NCBI GenBank assembly: GCA_902564535.1
Contig: CACFBG010000003.1
Coordinates: forward strand, 1-64,000
Reading direction: 5' to 3'
DNA length: 64,000 nucleotides
Source of the DNA: an uncultured Prochlorococcus sp.
GTDB taxonomy: Bacteria > Cyanobacteriota > Cyanobacteriia > PCC-6307 > Cyanobiaceae
The translations under genes were made by a program, and so were the position numbers. Below are positions 55,501 through 64,000 of the stretch, one piece after another. Each line of letters opens with the position of its first letter. Within the stretch, counting starts at the first letter, position 1. Below the pieces are notes generated by a model, which was not told where the DNA came from, ran no database searches, and saw only the letters and a program-made list of their open reading frames with translations.

Positions 55501-56715
55501 TTATTTATATTTATAGGAGTAAATATTTTCAATACAAACTAGGGAGAATAAAAACAACAATGAGATTAGGAATCCACCTAGAATTAAAATATTAGTAATT
55601 GATCCATATATAATCCATCCTGAAAAATAAATTGTAATTGCAATATTCAAAGGCCTGGAGGCATAAGATCCGAGGAATATAAAGCTCAATGTAATTAGGA
55701 ATGGAATTATAAAGCAACCTAAAAAAGAAAAATCTCTAAGCAAATCACCTGCAATTGTATAATTATTATATCCCCAAACTTGACTTCTTTCGATCGAATG
55801 AATTCCTGACCTCTCAATCAAAGGGTATAATCTAGATACAAGATTATATATCGGCAACAAAGTTCTTTCTCCCGCCCAATTAGGTTCTGGTAGTCTATTT
55901 AATAATTCTGTTAAAGTATTCAAATAAGAGAAACAATATCTTAGTACATCAGCAAATAATATTTTTAATTCTGCGATTGATTGATGTCCATCTCTTAAAA
56001 CCTTTGGCAATTGAGTAAAGATTGATATGCCGAGAATTCCTAACAAAAAGTTTAAAGGCCTAACAAAATTGACACGCCAATCCCAAAAGGCTGAAGCCAA
56101 GAACACAAAAACAATGAATGCCATTCCTGCTCTCCCAGAGGTTTGCAAGTCATTTAGAAAAATTGTCAGTACTGATAAAGCAACTAACAACAAAGAGTAC
56201 GCCTTCCTTTGAATCCGATAACGAGAAAAAGCGAGACAAAATGAAGCAAAACATAGCCCATTAGGATAACTTAGCCATATTGGAACAACACTTTGCATTG
56301 CAATTGATGCGTTCCTTAAATTAGAAAAGAACTCCTTAGCTGTATCAACCAACTCAACATTAAAAAGGATATAAATCCAAGTAATAATCTGCAATATTAA
56401 TGAAAATAATACTAGCCAATTGATACATCTATAATGATAGGTTAATTGTCTAATATCTATATTTAAATGAGAATCCAAAAAAAGTTTTTTAGATCTACAC
56501 AAGAATAATGCCAATGAGCAGCCCAGATAGGGGAGAAAAAAGACAAAGATACTAACTAAAGATATGTTGCCTGGGACTGAAAATAGACTCTCAAATACTA
56601 TACAGAAGAATACATAAATCGACGAGAAAACGACAGGAAATTTCCAGTCTAGATATTGGATAGAGGCAGTGTCCCTAGACAAAACAAATTTATTCTTCCT
56701 AATAAAGAATAGCAA
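55501..56715 (-). CDS. Multi-TM protein, candidate O-antigen/polysaccharide polymerase
   Basis: 404 aa, many hydrophobic segments, genomic neighbourhood of glycosyltransferases and exporter. Confidence 0.55.
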   Translation of the reverse strand: MLFFIRKNKFVLSRDTASIQYLDWKFPVVFSSIYVFFCIVFESLFSVPGNISLVSIFVFFLPYLGCSLALFLCRSKKLFLDSHLNIDIRQLTYHYRCINWLVLFSLILQIITWIYILFNVELVDTAKEFFSNLRNASIAMQSVVPIWLSYPNGLCFASFCLAFSRYRIQRKAYSLLLVALSVLTIFLNDLQTSGRAGMAFIVFVFLASAFWDWRVNFVRPLNFLLGILGISIFTQLPKVLRDGHQSIAELKILFADVLRYCFSYLNTLTELLNRLPEPNWAGERTLLPIYNLVSRLYPLIERSGIHSIERSQVWGYNNYTIAGDLLRDFSFLGCFIIPFLITLSFIFLGSYASRPLNIAITIYFSGWIIYGSITNILILGGFLISLLFLFSLVCIENIYSYKYK

Positions 56716-56771
56716 TTAAATCACTTATAACAAGCATCGAATTATCATTATATTAAAAAATATTTATTGAT

Positions 56772-57845
56772 CTATAATTCCTTCAGAAGTTTTTCAACAA
56801 TTGAAGCTGCGTTTGACCAATTATATAATTTTATACGTTCATTACCCTTAGCTATAAGACTTTCGACCAACAAATTATCGGATAAAATATTTTTCATTGC
56901 ATCTGCTAAGCAGAAAGGGTTTTTGGGGTCTATAAACAAACCAGCATCACCAATCACCTCAGGTAAAGCACCTCGATTTGATGCTATTACAGGCGTTTCG
57001 CATGCCATAGCCTCTATTGCAGGCAATCCAAACCCTTCCCATAAGCTTGCAATAATTAAAGAACTACAACTATTTAACAATATCAATCTATCTTCGTCGC
57101 TGACCCATGGAATCCATTTGCATCTGTCATTTACACATAAATCAATTGCTATCTTCTTAAGTTTTGGAGTATATCTTTTGTCTTGAGAACCTACAAACCA
57201 CAACTCAATTTCCTGATCTTTTAACAATGATAATGATTGTAAAATAAGAGATATATTCTTATGTGGGTCATGTCGTCCTAGAACAAGAAAAAAAGGTTTT
57301 CTTTGAAGCTTTAAAGGATATAATTTATCTGAATTATATCCTAAAGGGATAGTTAATATCTTCTTACTAGGTACTTTTAATCTAGAATGAAGTTCTTTCG
57401 CTGTTACTTCAGAATTACAAAGAATTTTTGTAGCTTTATGTACTACTAAAGGGACATATATTAAATGATAACTTAAAAGAGGCGTAAGTTGAGGGTATCT
57501 AAGTGGAAGAAGATCATGTACTAAAACAATAGACTTTATATCTCTAAATAATGGGGCCTCTGGAAGAGGAGATAGAAAGAACTCAGCTTTAAACTTTTTA
57601 ATTAAAGCAGGTACCTTATTTTGCGTCCAAACCAAACGTCTTAAATGACCTTTAGAGCCATATCTTGGAGAAAGATTATTAGGGATTTGAATACTACCCT
57701 TAGAAAAATATCCAATAGGGTCAAGAACTTGAACAAGTGTTTTATCTAATGATGTAGCAAGGTCTTTAGCTACAACGCCTATACCTGAAGGCTTGTTATC
57801 TAAATAACTACCGTTAAATAGAGCTAGAGGGCTTAAATTACTCAC
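56772..57845 (-). CDS. Glycosyltransferase family 4 (group 1)
   Basis: 357 aa; LVLGRHDPHKNISLILQSL, LWEGFGLPAIEAMACETPVIASNRGALPEVIGDAGLFIDP. Confidence 0.92.
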   Translation of the reverse strand: MSNLSPLALFNGSYLDNKPSGIGVVAKDLATSLDKTLVQVLDPIGYFSKGSIQIPNNLSPRYGSKGHLRRLVWTQNKVPALIKKFKAEFFLSPLPEAPLFRDIKSIVLVHDLLPLRYPQLTPLLSYHLIYVPLVVHKATKILCNSEVTAKELHSRLKVPSKKILTIPLGYNSDKLYPLKLQRKPFFLVLGRHDPHKNISLILQSLSLLKDQEIELWFVGSQDKRYTPKLKKIAIDLCVNDRCKWIPWVSDEDRLILLNSCSSLIIASLWEGFGLPAIEAMACETPVIASNRGALPEVIGDAGLFIDPKNPFCLADAMKNILSDNLLVESLIAKGNERIKLYNWSNAASIVEKLLKEL

Positions 57846-58720
57846 GTTAGAGGATAGAAATATGCCTCAAGGCAGCCTCGCATTACAGCACAACTTCGCA
57901 ATGGCTGCAAAGGAAATCTAATGGAAGCATTAATTAGTATACGAAGTGTTCTTAGGACAAGTACAAACCCTGGTCTATGGCGCTGTAGAAATCTTATGTA
58001 ACTAGAGGTAGACAACCTAATCCTTCTCGCACAAGAAGTTCGACTGCCTTTACCTTTATTATGTCTAACACTAATCCAAGGCAACCATAAGACTGGAGAA
58101 CATTGCCTAGAAAGTCTTAAACAAAGGTCCATATCTTCATAATACAAAGGTAATAATTTTTCAAATCTGACTTTTGTTTTATGTGCTGAGGGTTTTAACA
58201 ACATGCTGCATCCACTTACCCAATCAAGGAAAACTGGTTCCTCTTTTTTAGATTTTATTGTTTCATTATTGACTCGCCTACTTCGAAAATTAAGCCCTGG
58301 ATCAATCCAACCTGCACTTTTTTCTAGATTCCCATCAGGATCTAAAACTGCTGTACCAATAACAGCTGGAGAGGGCAATGAATCAATAGCGAGCTTCAAA
58401 CGATTAATTGTCGATTGATCCGTGAGATGAATATCAGGATTTAACAACCACACCCAACCTTCCCAACCTTGACTCAATAATTCATCAAATCCTCGATTAC
58501 AACCCTCAGAGAATCCCGCACCCTCAACTCCAGTAATTACAGAAATAGGAAATGATGCATTTAAATGTACCGGTCCCGAACTATCAGGACTGTTATTGAT
58601 TACTATCCATTTTTCAGGAGGCTCGGTCTGCAAGGAAAGATCCTTAGAGAGAGACTTCAAAGCCTGATGGGAGTGATACGCAATTGTGAGTACCACTAGT
58701 CCAGGTTTTTGACTACTCAC
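57842..58720 (-). CDS. Glycosyltransferase family 2 (rhamnosyltransferase-like)
   Basis: 292 aa; VLTIAYHSHQALKSLSKDL, GAGFSEGCNRGF, VWLLNPDIHL; ATGA-type overlap with GT4 gene. Confidence 0.88.
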   Translation of the reverse strand: MSSQKPGLVVLTIAYHSHQALKSLSKDLSLQTEPPEKWIVINNSPDSSGPVHLNASFPISVITGVEGAGFSEGCNRGFDELLSQGWEGWVWLLNPDIHLTDQSTINRLKLAIDSLPSPAVIGTAVLDPDGNLEKSAGWIDPGLNFRSRRVNNETIKSKKEEPVFLDWVSGCSMLLKPSAHKTKVRFEKLLPLYYEDMDLCLRLSRQCSPVLWLPWISVRHNKGKGSRTSCARRIRLSTSSYIRFLQRHRPGFVLVLRTLRILINASIRFPLQPLRSCAVMRGCLEAYFYPLT

Positions 58721-58883
58721 GAATCAAATATATTCGACCTTCCTTTATCCTGACATTTTAATTACGAGTCAAACGATTTTTCAAATTTGGAATGCCTATT
58801 CTTCGCAAAGGCTCTATATGTAAAAAGTCTTAAAACTGTAATCTTCTGAAGCCTTAATCCTTTATAGGGCATACGATTAAACA

Positions 58884-61286
58884 ATGAGTTTTCTAGATGG
58901 ACTTAACCCTGCTCAATCAAAGGCAGTAGATCATCATAATGGACCTTTATTGGTTGTTGCTGGGGCAGGGAGTGGGAAAACCAGAGCACTTACTCATCGC
59001 ATTGCTCATCTCATAGGTAAACACGATATTGACCCTGCAGAAATTTTGGCAGTTACTTTTACTAATAAGGCTGCTAAAGAAATGCGAGAAAGATTGGAAA
59101 TTCTTTTAGCTCAAAAATTTGCTATTCAACAATTTGGTCAACCTTGGAGATCATTACCACCAGTTGATCAAAGGTTTTTAAGAAATAAAGTCATAGAAAA
59201 TATTACAAAGGATCTTTGGATTGGAACTTTTCATTCATTATTTTCAAGGTTATTACGCTTTGATATAGATAAATTTAATGACAAAGAAGGACTTACATGG
59301 ACTAGGCAATTCTCGATATATGATGAATCCGATGTATTAAGCCTCATCAAGGAAATTGTTACTCAAGAAATGGGTTTAGACCCTAAACGTTTCGAACCCA
59401 AAAAAATCCGGTGGGCAATTAGCAATGCAAAAAATCAAGGTTTTCTACCTGACCAATTAGAGTCCTTAGCAGACAACCCAAAAGATAGATTAATTGCAGA
59501 ATCATATAAATTATATAGAAAATCATTAGCTTTAAATAATGCCCTTGATTTTGATGATCTCCTTCTCCTTCCATTTAAATTGTTAGAGCAAAATGCACAA
59601 GTTAGATGTTATTGGCACAATCGCTTTAGGCATGTACTAATAGACGAGTATCAAGATACTAACAGGACTCAATATGAACTGATCAAGTTATTAGTTACCA
59701 ATGGAGATAATCCCTCACAATTTACAAATTGGAATAATCGCTCAGTATTTGTAGTAGGAGATGCAGATCAAAGTATATACAGCTTTCGTGCAGCTGATTT
59801 CAGAATACTTATGGGGTTTCAAGAAGACTTTGGAGATAATGCACCTGATCATGAAACATTTACAATGGTTAAACTTGAAGATAACTATCGTTCTACATCA
59901 ACGATTCTTGATGCTGCTAATGCTCTAATTGAAAATAATAATGAGAGAATTGATAAGACTTTAAGAGCAACTAAAAGTTCTGGTGAATTAATAAAAGTAA
60001 CTCGTTGCGATGATGAAATTGCAGAAGCTGAGGCCGTTATACATAGGCTAAGGATTCTTGAGGCTGGCAACCCAGACTTACATTGGGGCGAGATGGCTAT
60101 TTTATATCGAACAAATGCACAATCAAGAGTAATAGAAGAATCTCTAGTTAGATGGCGAATACCTTATACAGTAATAGGAGGACTACGTTTTTATGATAGG
60201 AAAGAAATCAAAGATATAATTGCATATTTACGTTTGCTAATTAATACTGCAGATAGCATCAGTCTTCTTCGTGTAATTAATGTCCCTAAAAGAGGCATAG
60301 GCAAAACCACTATAGAACGTTTAACTGACGCTGCTAATCAATTAGGAATTACACTTTGGGATGTAGTAAGTGATCCAGAAGCTGTCAGATCCTTAGGAGG
60401 ACGTTCAGCTAAAGGTGTTTTGGAATTTTGTGAAATTATTAATTATTTAAAAGATCATCTTAACGAATCTAAACCCTCTGAAATTATTCAACTAATTGTA
60501 GAAAAAAGTGGGTATTTAAAACAACTTATTGAAGAATCAACTGACATAGCTGAAGAAAGAAGGCGTAATCTTCAGGAACTAATTAATGCTGCAATCCAAT
60601 ACGAAGAAGAAAATGACGCAGCAGATATTGTTGGTTTTTTAGAAGCATCGGCTCTAGCAACAGATATTGATAATAAAGATTTAGAAGCAAAAAGAGTTAC
60701 TTTAATGACTCTACATAGTAGTAAAGGTTTAGAGTTTCAAGTTGTCAGCCTTGTAGGTATGGAACAAGGCTTATTCCCAAGTTATAGATCACTAAATGAT
60801 TCTTCTTCTCTTGAAGAAGAGAGAAGATTATGTTATGTAGGAATTACTAGAGCAAAGGAAAGATTATTTATATCTCATGCTAATGAGAGACGTTTATGGA
60901 GTGGAATGAGAGAGCCTGCCATTCCATCAATATTCCTTAGTGAAATACCAGATGAACTTTTAGAAGGTGATATTCCTTTATCTGGAGGAACAACAATAAG
61001 GCGAGAAGAACGTCTTAATCGATTAACTAGAGTTGATAGATATTCAGACAAAGAAAGTTCTTTGATTTCACCCAAGAATGCAGTAAGAAAGAGGAATTCA
61101 CTGCCTAAACCTGGCAAAGATTGGGAAATTGGTGATTTAGTTAGACATTACAGCTTTGGGGAAGGTAAAGTTACACATATATTTGGCAATGGCGAAAAGA
61201 AAACCATTGCTGTTAAATTTAATGGCATGGGACCAAAAATCCTTGACCCTCGACTTGCACCTATAGAGCTATTGCAAAACAAATAA
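58884..61286 (+). CDS. UvrD/PcrA-type DNA helicase
   Basis: 800 aa; LNPAQSKAVDHHNGPLLVVAGAGSGKTRALTHRIAHL, DEYQDTNRTQYEL, VVGDADQSIYSFRAAD, TLHSSKGLEFQVV. Confidence 0.95.
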   Translation: MSFLDGLNPAQSKAVDHHNGPLLVVAGAGSGKTRALTHRIAHLIGKHDIDPAEILAVTFTNKAAKEMRERLEILLAQKFAIQQFGQPWRSLPPVDQRFLRNKVIENITKDLWIGTFHSLFSRLLRFDIDKFNDKEGLTWTRQFSIYDESDVLSLIKEIVTQEMGLDPKRFEPKKIRWAISNAKNQGFLPDQLESLADNPKDRLIAESYKLYRKSLALNNALDFDDLLLLPFKLLEQNAQVRCYWHNRFRHVLIDEYQDTNRTQYELIKLLVTNGDNPSQFTNWNNRSVFVVGDADQSIYSFRAADFRILMGFQEDFGDNAPDHETFTMVKLEDNYRSTSTILDAANALIENNNERIDKTLRATKSSGELIKVTRCDDEIAEAEAVIHRLRILEAGNPDLHWGEMAILYRTNAQSRVIEESLVRWRIPYTVIGGLRFYDRKEIKDIIAYLRLLINTADSISLLRVINVPKRGIGKTTIERLTDAANQLGITLWDVVSDPEAVRSLGGRSAKGVLEFCEIINYLKDHLNESKPSEIIQLIVEKSGYLKQLIEESTDIAEERRRNLQELINAAIQYEEENDAADIVGFLEASALATDIDNKDLEAKRVTLMTLHSSKGLEFQVVSLVGMEQGLFPSYRSLNDSSSLEEERRLCYVGITRAKERLFISHANERRLWSGMREPAIPSIFLSEIPDELLEGDIPLSGGTTIRREERLNRLTRVDRYSDKESSLISPKNAVRKRNSLPKPGKDWEIGDLVRHYSFGEGKVTHIFGNGEKKTIAVKFNGMGPKILDPRLAPIELLQNK

Positions 61287-61351
61287 AGAGAAACTATCTG
61301 TTCCATGGATAAAAAAAATTCTTATTAAACAAAGTTCTCTTTAAATTTAAT

Positions 61352-62608
61352 ATGTGTAGTTTATCTGAAGAAAATCATCACAATCTTTATCCTCAAATAC
61401 CATGGACATTGTTAGAAGAAATTAATGAAATTGCGAAAAAGGAAGGCTTCAATCATTTGTTTTTAGTAGGAGGGGCGATTAGAGATAGTCTTATAAATCA
61501 ACTAACTCAAAATAAAGCAATAAAAATTAAGGATATAGATTTGTTATTAGAAGGTTCTGCAACTAAATTAGCAGAAAAGATTTTTTCTAAATTCGGCAAA
61601 GAAAGAGTTTCTTCACTTAAAAATCATCAATCATTTAATACTGTAGATATAGTGATTGATGACATATTAATTGATATAGCAAGTGCAAGAACTGAAATTT
61701 ATCCTGTACCAGCAGAAAACCCAATTGTAAGTTTAACAAATATAGAGCATGATTTATCAAGAAGAGATTTCACCATTAATGCTATTGCAATGAATATTTC
61801 CAGTGGGGAACTTATTGATTTGCATAATGGAAAGGATTCTATTTATAAACATAATCTAGATTTTATTCATTCGAAAAGTGTTAAAGAGGATCCAACAAGA
61901 ATAATTCGTGGTGCACGTTATGCTGCTAAACTTAACTTTAGCTTAAGTTTAAATAGCATCAATCAAATAAAAGAAACTATAGAGAATTGGCCATGGCAAT
62001 GGTCTCCGGAAATGAATTCATCTGATGCTCCAGCGGGATTGTCTACTAGGCTAAAATTTGAAATAGAACGCTTACTTCAACAAGAGACATGGGTTGATGC
62101 AATAAATTTATTACAAGACTGGGGCGCATTAAAATTATTAGATGATAAAATTCAAGATGACTATTCTTGGGAAAAAAGAATAAATTTAGCAATCAAACTT
62201 GAACTTGAGCCATTAATAGGACTTATAGCTATTTCAGAAAATTCTTATAACCTAGCTAAAAGACTAGGGATCGCAGAAAAACAAAAACAATCGTTATATC
62301 AAACGGCTAAATTCGATGACTGGATCAAGAGATTAATGTCTGATAATAATGCTAAAGGATGGGAACCTTCGCAATGGAGTGAAGCAATTGAGTCAAACAA
62401 TTGGACCGCTGAAGTTATTGCAATTTCAATATGCAAACAAATAGACAATTGGGAACCATTATTTAAATGGCTGACCAAATGGAGGCATATCAAATCACCC
62501 ATATCAGCTAAAGAACTTATAGAAAAAGGCTGGGAAACTGGCCCAAGTCTTGGCGAAGAACTTGCAAGACTTCGCGCTATAAATATCAACAAGAGTGAAA
62601 AGATCTAA
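61352..62608 (+). CDS. CCA tRNA nucleotidyltransferase / poly(A) polymerase family
   Basis: 418 aa; LFLVGGAIRDSL, DIDLLLEGSA, HDLSRRDFTINAIAMN, EDPTRIIRGARYAAKL. Confidence 0.9.
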   Translation: MCSLSEENHHNLYPQIPWTLLEEINEIAKKEGFNHLFLVGGAIRDSLINQLTQNKAIKIKDIDLLLEGSATKLAEKIFSKFGKERVSSLKNHQSFNTVDIVIDDILIDIASARTEIYPVPAENPIVSLTNIEHDLSRRDFTINAIAMNISSGELIDLHNGKDSIYKHNLDFIHSKSVKEDPTRIIRGARYAAKLNFSLSLNSINQIKETIENWPWQWSPEMNSSDAPAGLSTRLKFEIERLLQQETWVDAINLLQDWGALKLLDDKIQDDYSWEKRINLAIKLELEPLIGLIAISENSYNLAKRLGIAEKQKQSLYQTAKFDDWIKRLMSDNNAKGWEPSQWSEAIESNNWTAEVIAISICKQIDNWEPLFKWLTKWRHIKSPISAKELIEKGWETGPSLGEELARLRAININKSEKI

Positions 62609-62615
62609 AACTTTT

Positions 62616-64000
62616 TCATATGACTTTTCCTATTTGTTGCCAAGGTCCGGCATTAATTAACTCATAAGCTGTCTCCCTGGGGCAAGAGATAAGTAATGGG
62701 CCACAAGTCTGCGGGTCAAAAATTAATTCTAAAATATTTTGATATTCTTTACTGTTCATATTAAGTCTATTAAAAATTAATTTAATACTTGATTGATTAT
62801 TGTTCGAGAGGAATAAGTCAAAAGAATCACGGTTAGAAGGTGAAAATGAGCTCGAGAAACCTTTATCAATTAGGTCTATAGCTCCAGTTATTGCTGGAAT
62901 CGAATCTGCATATAACTCTATTCTAAGAGAAGGCAATTTAGACTGATTTCTAATCCAATTAGCAGAGTCAAGCATTTCAGTAAGATGTCCTAATAATCCA
63001 AAACCGGTTATATCAGTACACGCATTAATAGATAAATAATTCAATGATTTTTGCGAAGGTTCCAAGAAAGAGTCAAGAAGATAATGTTGACTTTTACTAA
63101 GCACTGATAATAGATTATCAATATCTTTGGGATTAGCTTCACCAAGCATAGCGGCAGCAAAAATAACTCCACTACCTATTCCTCGACTTATCAATAAAAG
63201 GTCATCAGGTTGCATACCACTTATCGACCAAGGCCTTTTTTGATTTCTTACTATCCCATTAACACTTAAGGACAGCTGAAGACCTAAAGCAAATTGATTT
63301 GAATTAGGTTGAAGATCTCTTGCCTCCATTGAGTGACCTCCAATCAAATTTGCCCCCTGTGGTTCCAATACTGATTGGACACCCAAAATGCTTTGCTTCA
63401 ATACTTCTTGCTGGAAAGTAGAAGGCATTTCCGGAATACTAATTACTAATTGAGCAGAAAGCACTGAACCTCCACGCGCCCAAATATCAGAACAAGCGTG
63501 CAATGCCGTTAAACGTCCATTCAACCAAGGGTCACTTATTATCGCAGGAAATCCATCAACACTTTGAACATAACAATCTTCATTAGACATTCCTTCAATA
63601 AAAGATGCATTCTCAGGATGTGTAGCTAAATCAATTAAATTTGTTTTCTTTAAAACATTTCTTAATTCTTTAGCAGGTAATTTTGCAGCACAACCTCTAC
63701 ATGACATTTGCTCTTTAGATTTATATTCTGACATATTTCTCTTCATCCTTTTTTGGAACATATTGATAAAATTTCTATCAATATATTCTTTATACATGCC
63801 TATCAAAAAGTTGGGTCCAACAAAAAATCGTCCCCAATAAGCCCATGCTACAAATTTATTTGAATATATATTTGCACCAAGTAATTGCAATGCCCTTTTC
63901 TGAGGGCTCCAACGTCGAAGTTTTAGACCCTTAATAGACCTCTCAAGATTGATAGCCAATGGAGTGGCTGCTCTTACGGCCCATACTCCTGAAGGCGGCC
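62616..64000 (-). CDS. selD: Selenide, water dikinase (SelD) domain fused to an upstream NADH dehydrogenase-like oxidoreductase (5' part outside window)
   Basis: SelD-type DPWLNGRLTALHACSDIWARGG, NLIGGHSMEAR, CTDITGFGLLGHL, FDPQTCGPLLIS; frame remains open to the window end, reading ...PPSGVWAVRAATPLAINLERSIKG, i.e. the track start at 63959 is artificial. Confidence 0.82.
   Translation of the reverse strand, partial: PPSGVWAVRAATPLAINLERSIKGLKLRRWSPQKRALQLLGANIYSNKFVAWAYWGRFFVGPNFLIGMYKEYIDRNFINMFQKRMKRNMSEYKSKEQMSCRGCAAKLPAKELRNVLKKTNLIDLATHPENASFIEGMSNEDCYVQSVDGFPAIISDPWLNGRLTALHACSDIWARGGSVLSAQLVISIPEMPSTFQQEVLKQSILGVQSVLEPQGANLIGGHSMEARDLQPNSNQFALGLQLSLSVNGIVRNQKRPWSISGMQPDDLLLISRGIGSGVIFAAAMLGEANPKDIDNLLSVLSKSQHYLLDSFLEPSQKSLNYLSINACTDITGFGLLGHLTEMLDSANWIRNQSKLPSLRIELYADSIPAITGAIDLIDKGFSSSFSPSNRDSFDLFLSNNNQSSIKLIFNRLNMNSKEYQNILELIFDPQTCGPLLISCPRETAYELINAGPWQQIGKVI

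Noticed and set aside
56767-57186. 139-aa + strand ORF
   Set aside because: Antisense to GT4 glycosyltransferase

Overview
This 64 kb window looks like the chromosome of a low-light-adapted, phycoerythrin-containing Prochlorococcus (AT-rich; psaE, petB/petD, psbB/psbT/psbM, and a CpeB/CpeA cluster with a highly derived alpha chain). Assignments come from reading the sequence only; no database search was run. Left to right it holds: (1) a compatible-solute/carbohydrate region (partial MPGP-type HAD phosphatase, GH13 phosphorylase, GpgS, two further GH13 enzymes, GlpK-GlpD, aldehyde dehydrogenase); (2) a same-strand run of about ten very short ORFs at 3.9-5.5 kb, most missing from the supplied ORF track; (3) LysM protein, RecQ, psaE-mutM; (4) an rRNA operon on the minus strand (16S-Ile-Ala-23S-5S); (5) core genes (neutral invertase, petBD, ctpA, minCDE, prmC, psbM, psbB, psbT, nrdR, rpsA, metK) and tRNAs; (6) a phycoerythrin cluster at 46.4-52.8 kb; (7) a glycan export/biosynthesis cluster (ABC transporter, polymerase-like protein, two glycosyltransferases); (8) UvrD-type helicase, CCA-adding-type nucleotidyltransferase and a SelD protein fused to an upstream oxidoreductase-like domain at the window edge. 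The observations most worth following up are the microprotein run, competing perfect hairpins in the cpeB upstream region, a tRNA-Phe 3'-end partial duplication, a 25-bp perfect inverted repeat beside psbM, perfect hairpins inside the minD and HAD coding sequences, and a GC-rich structured leader before rpsA.
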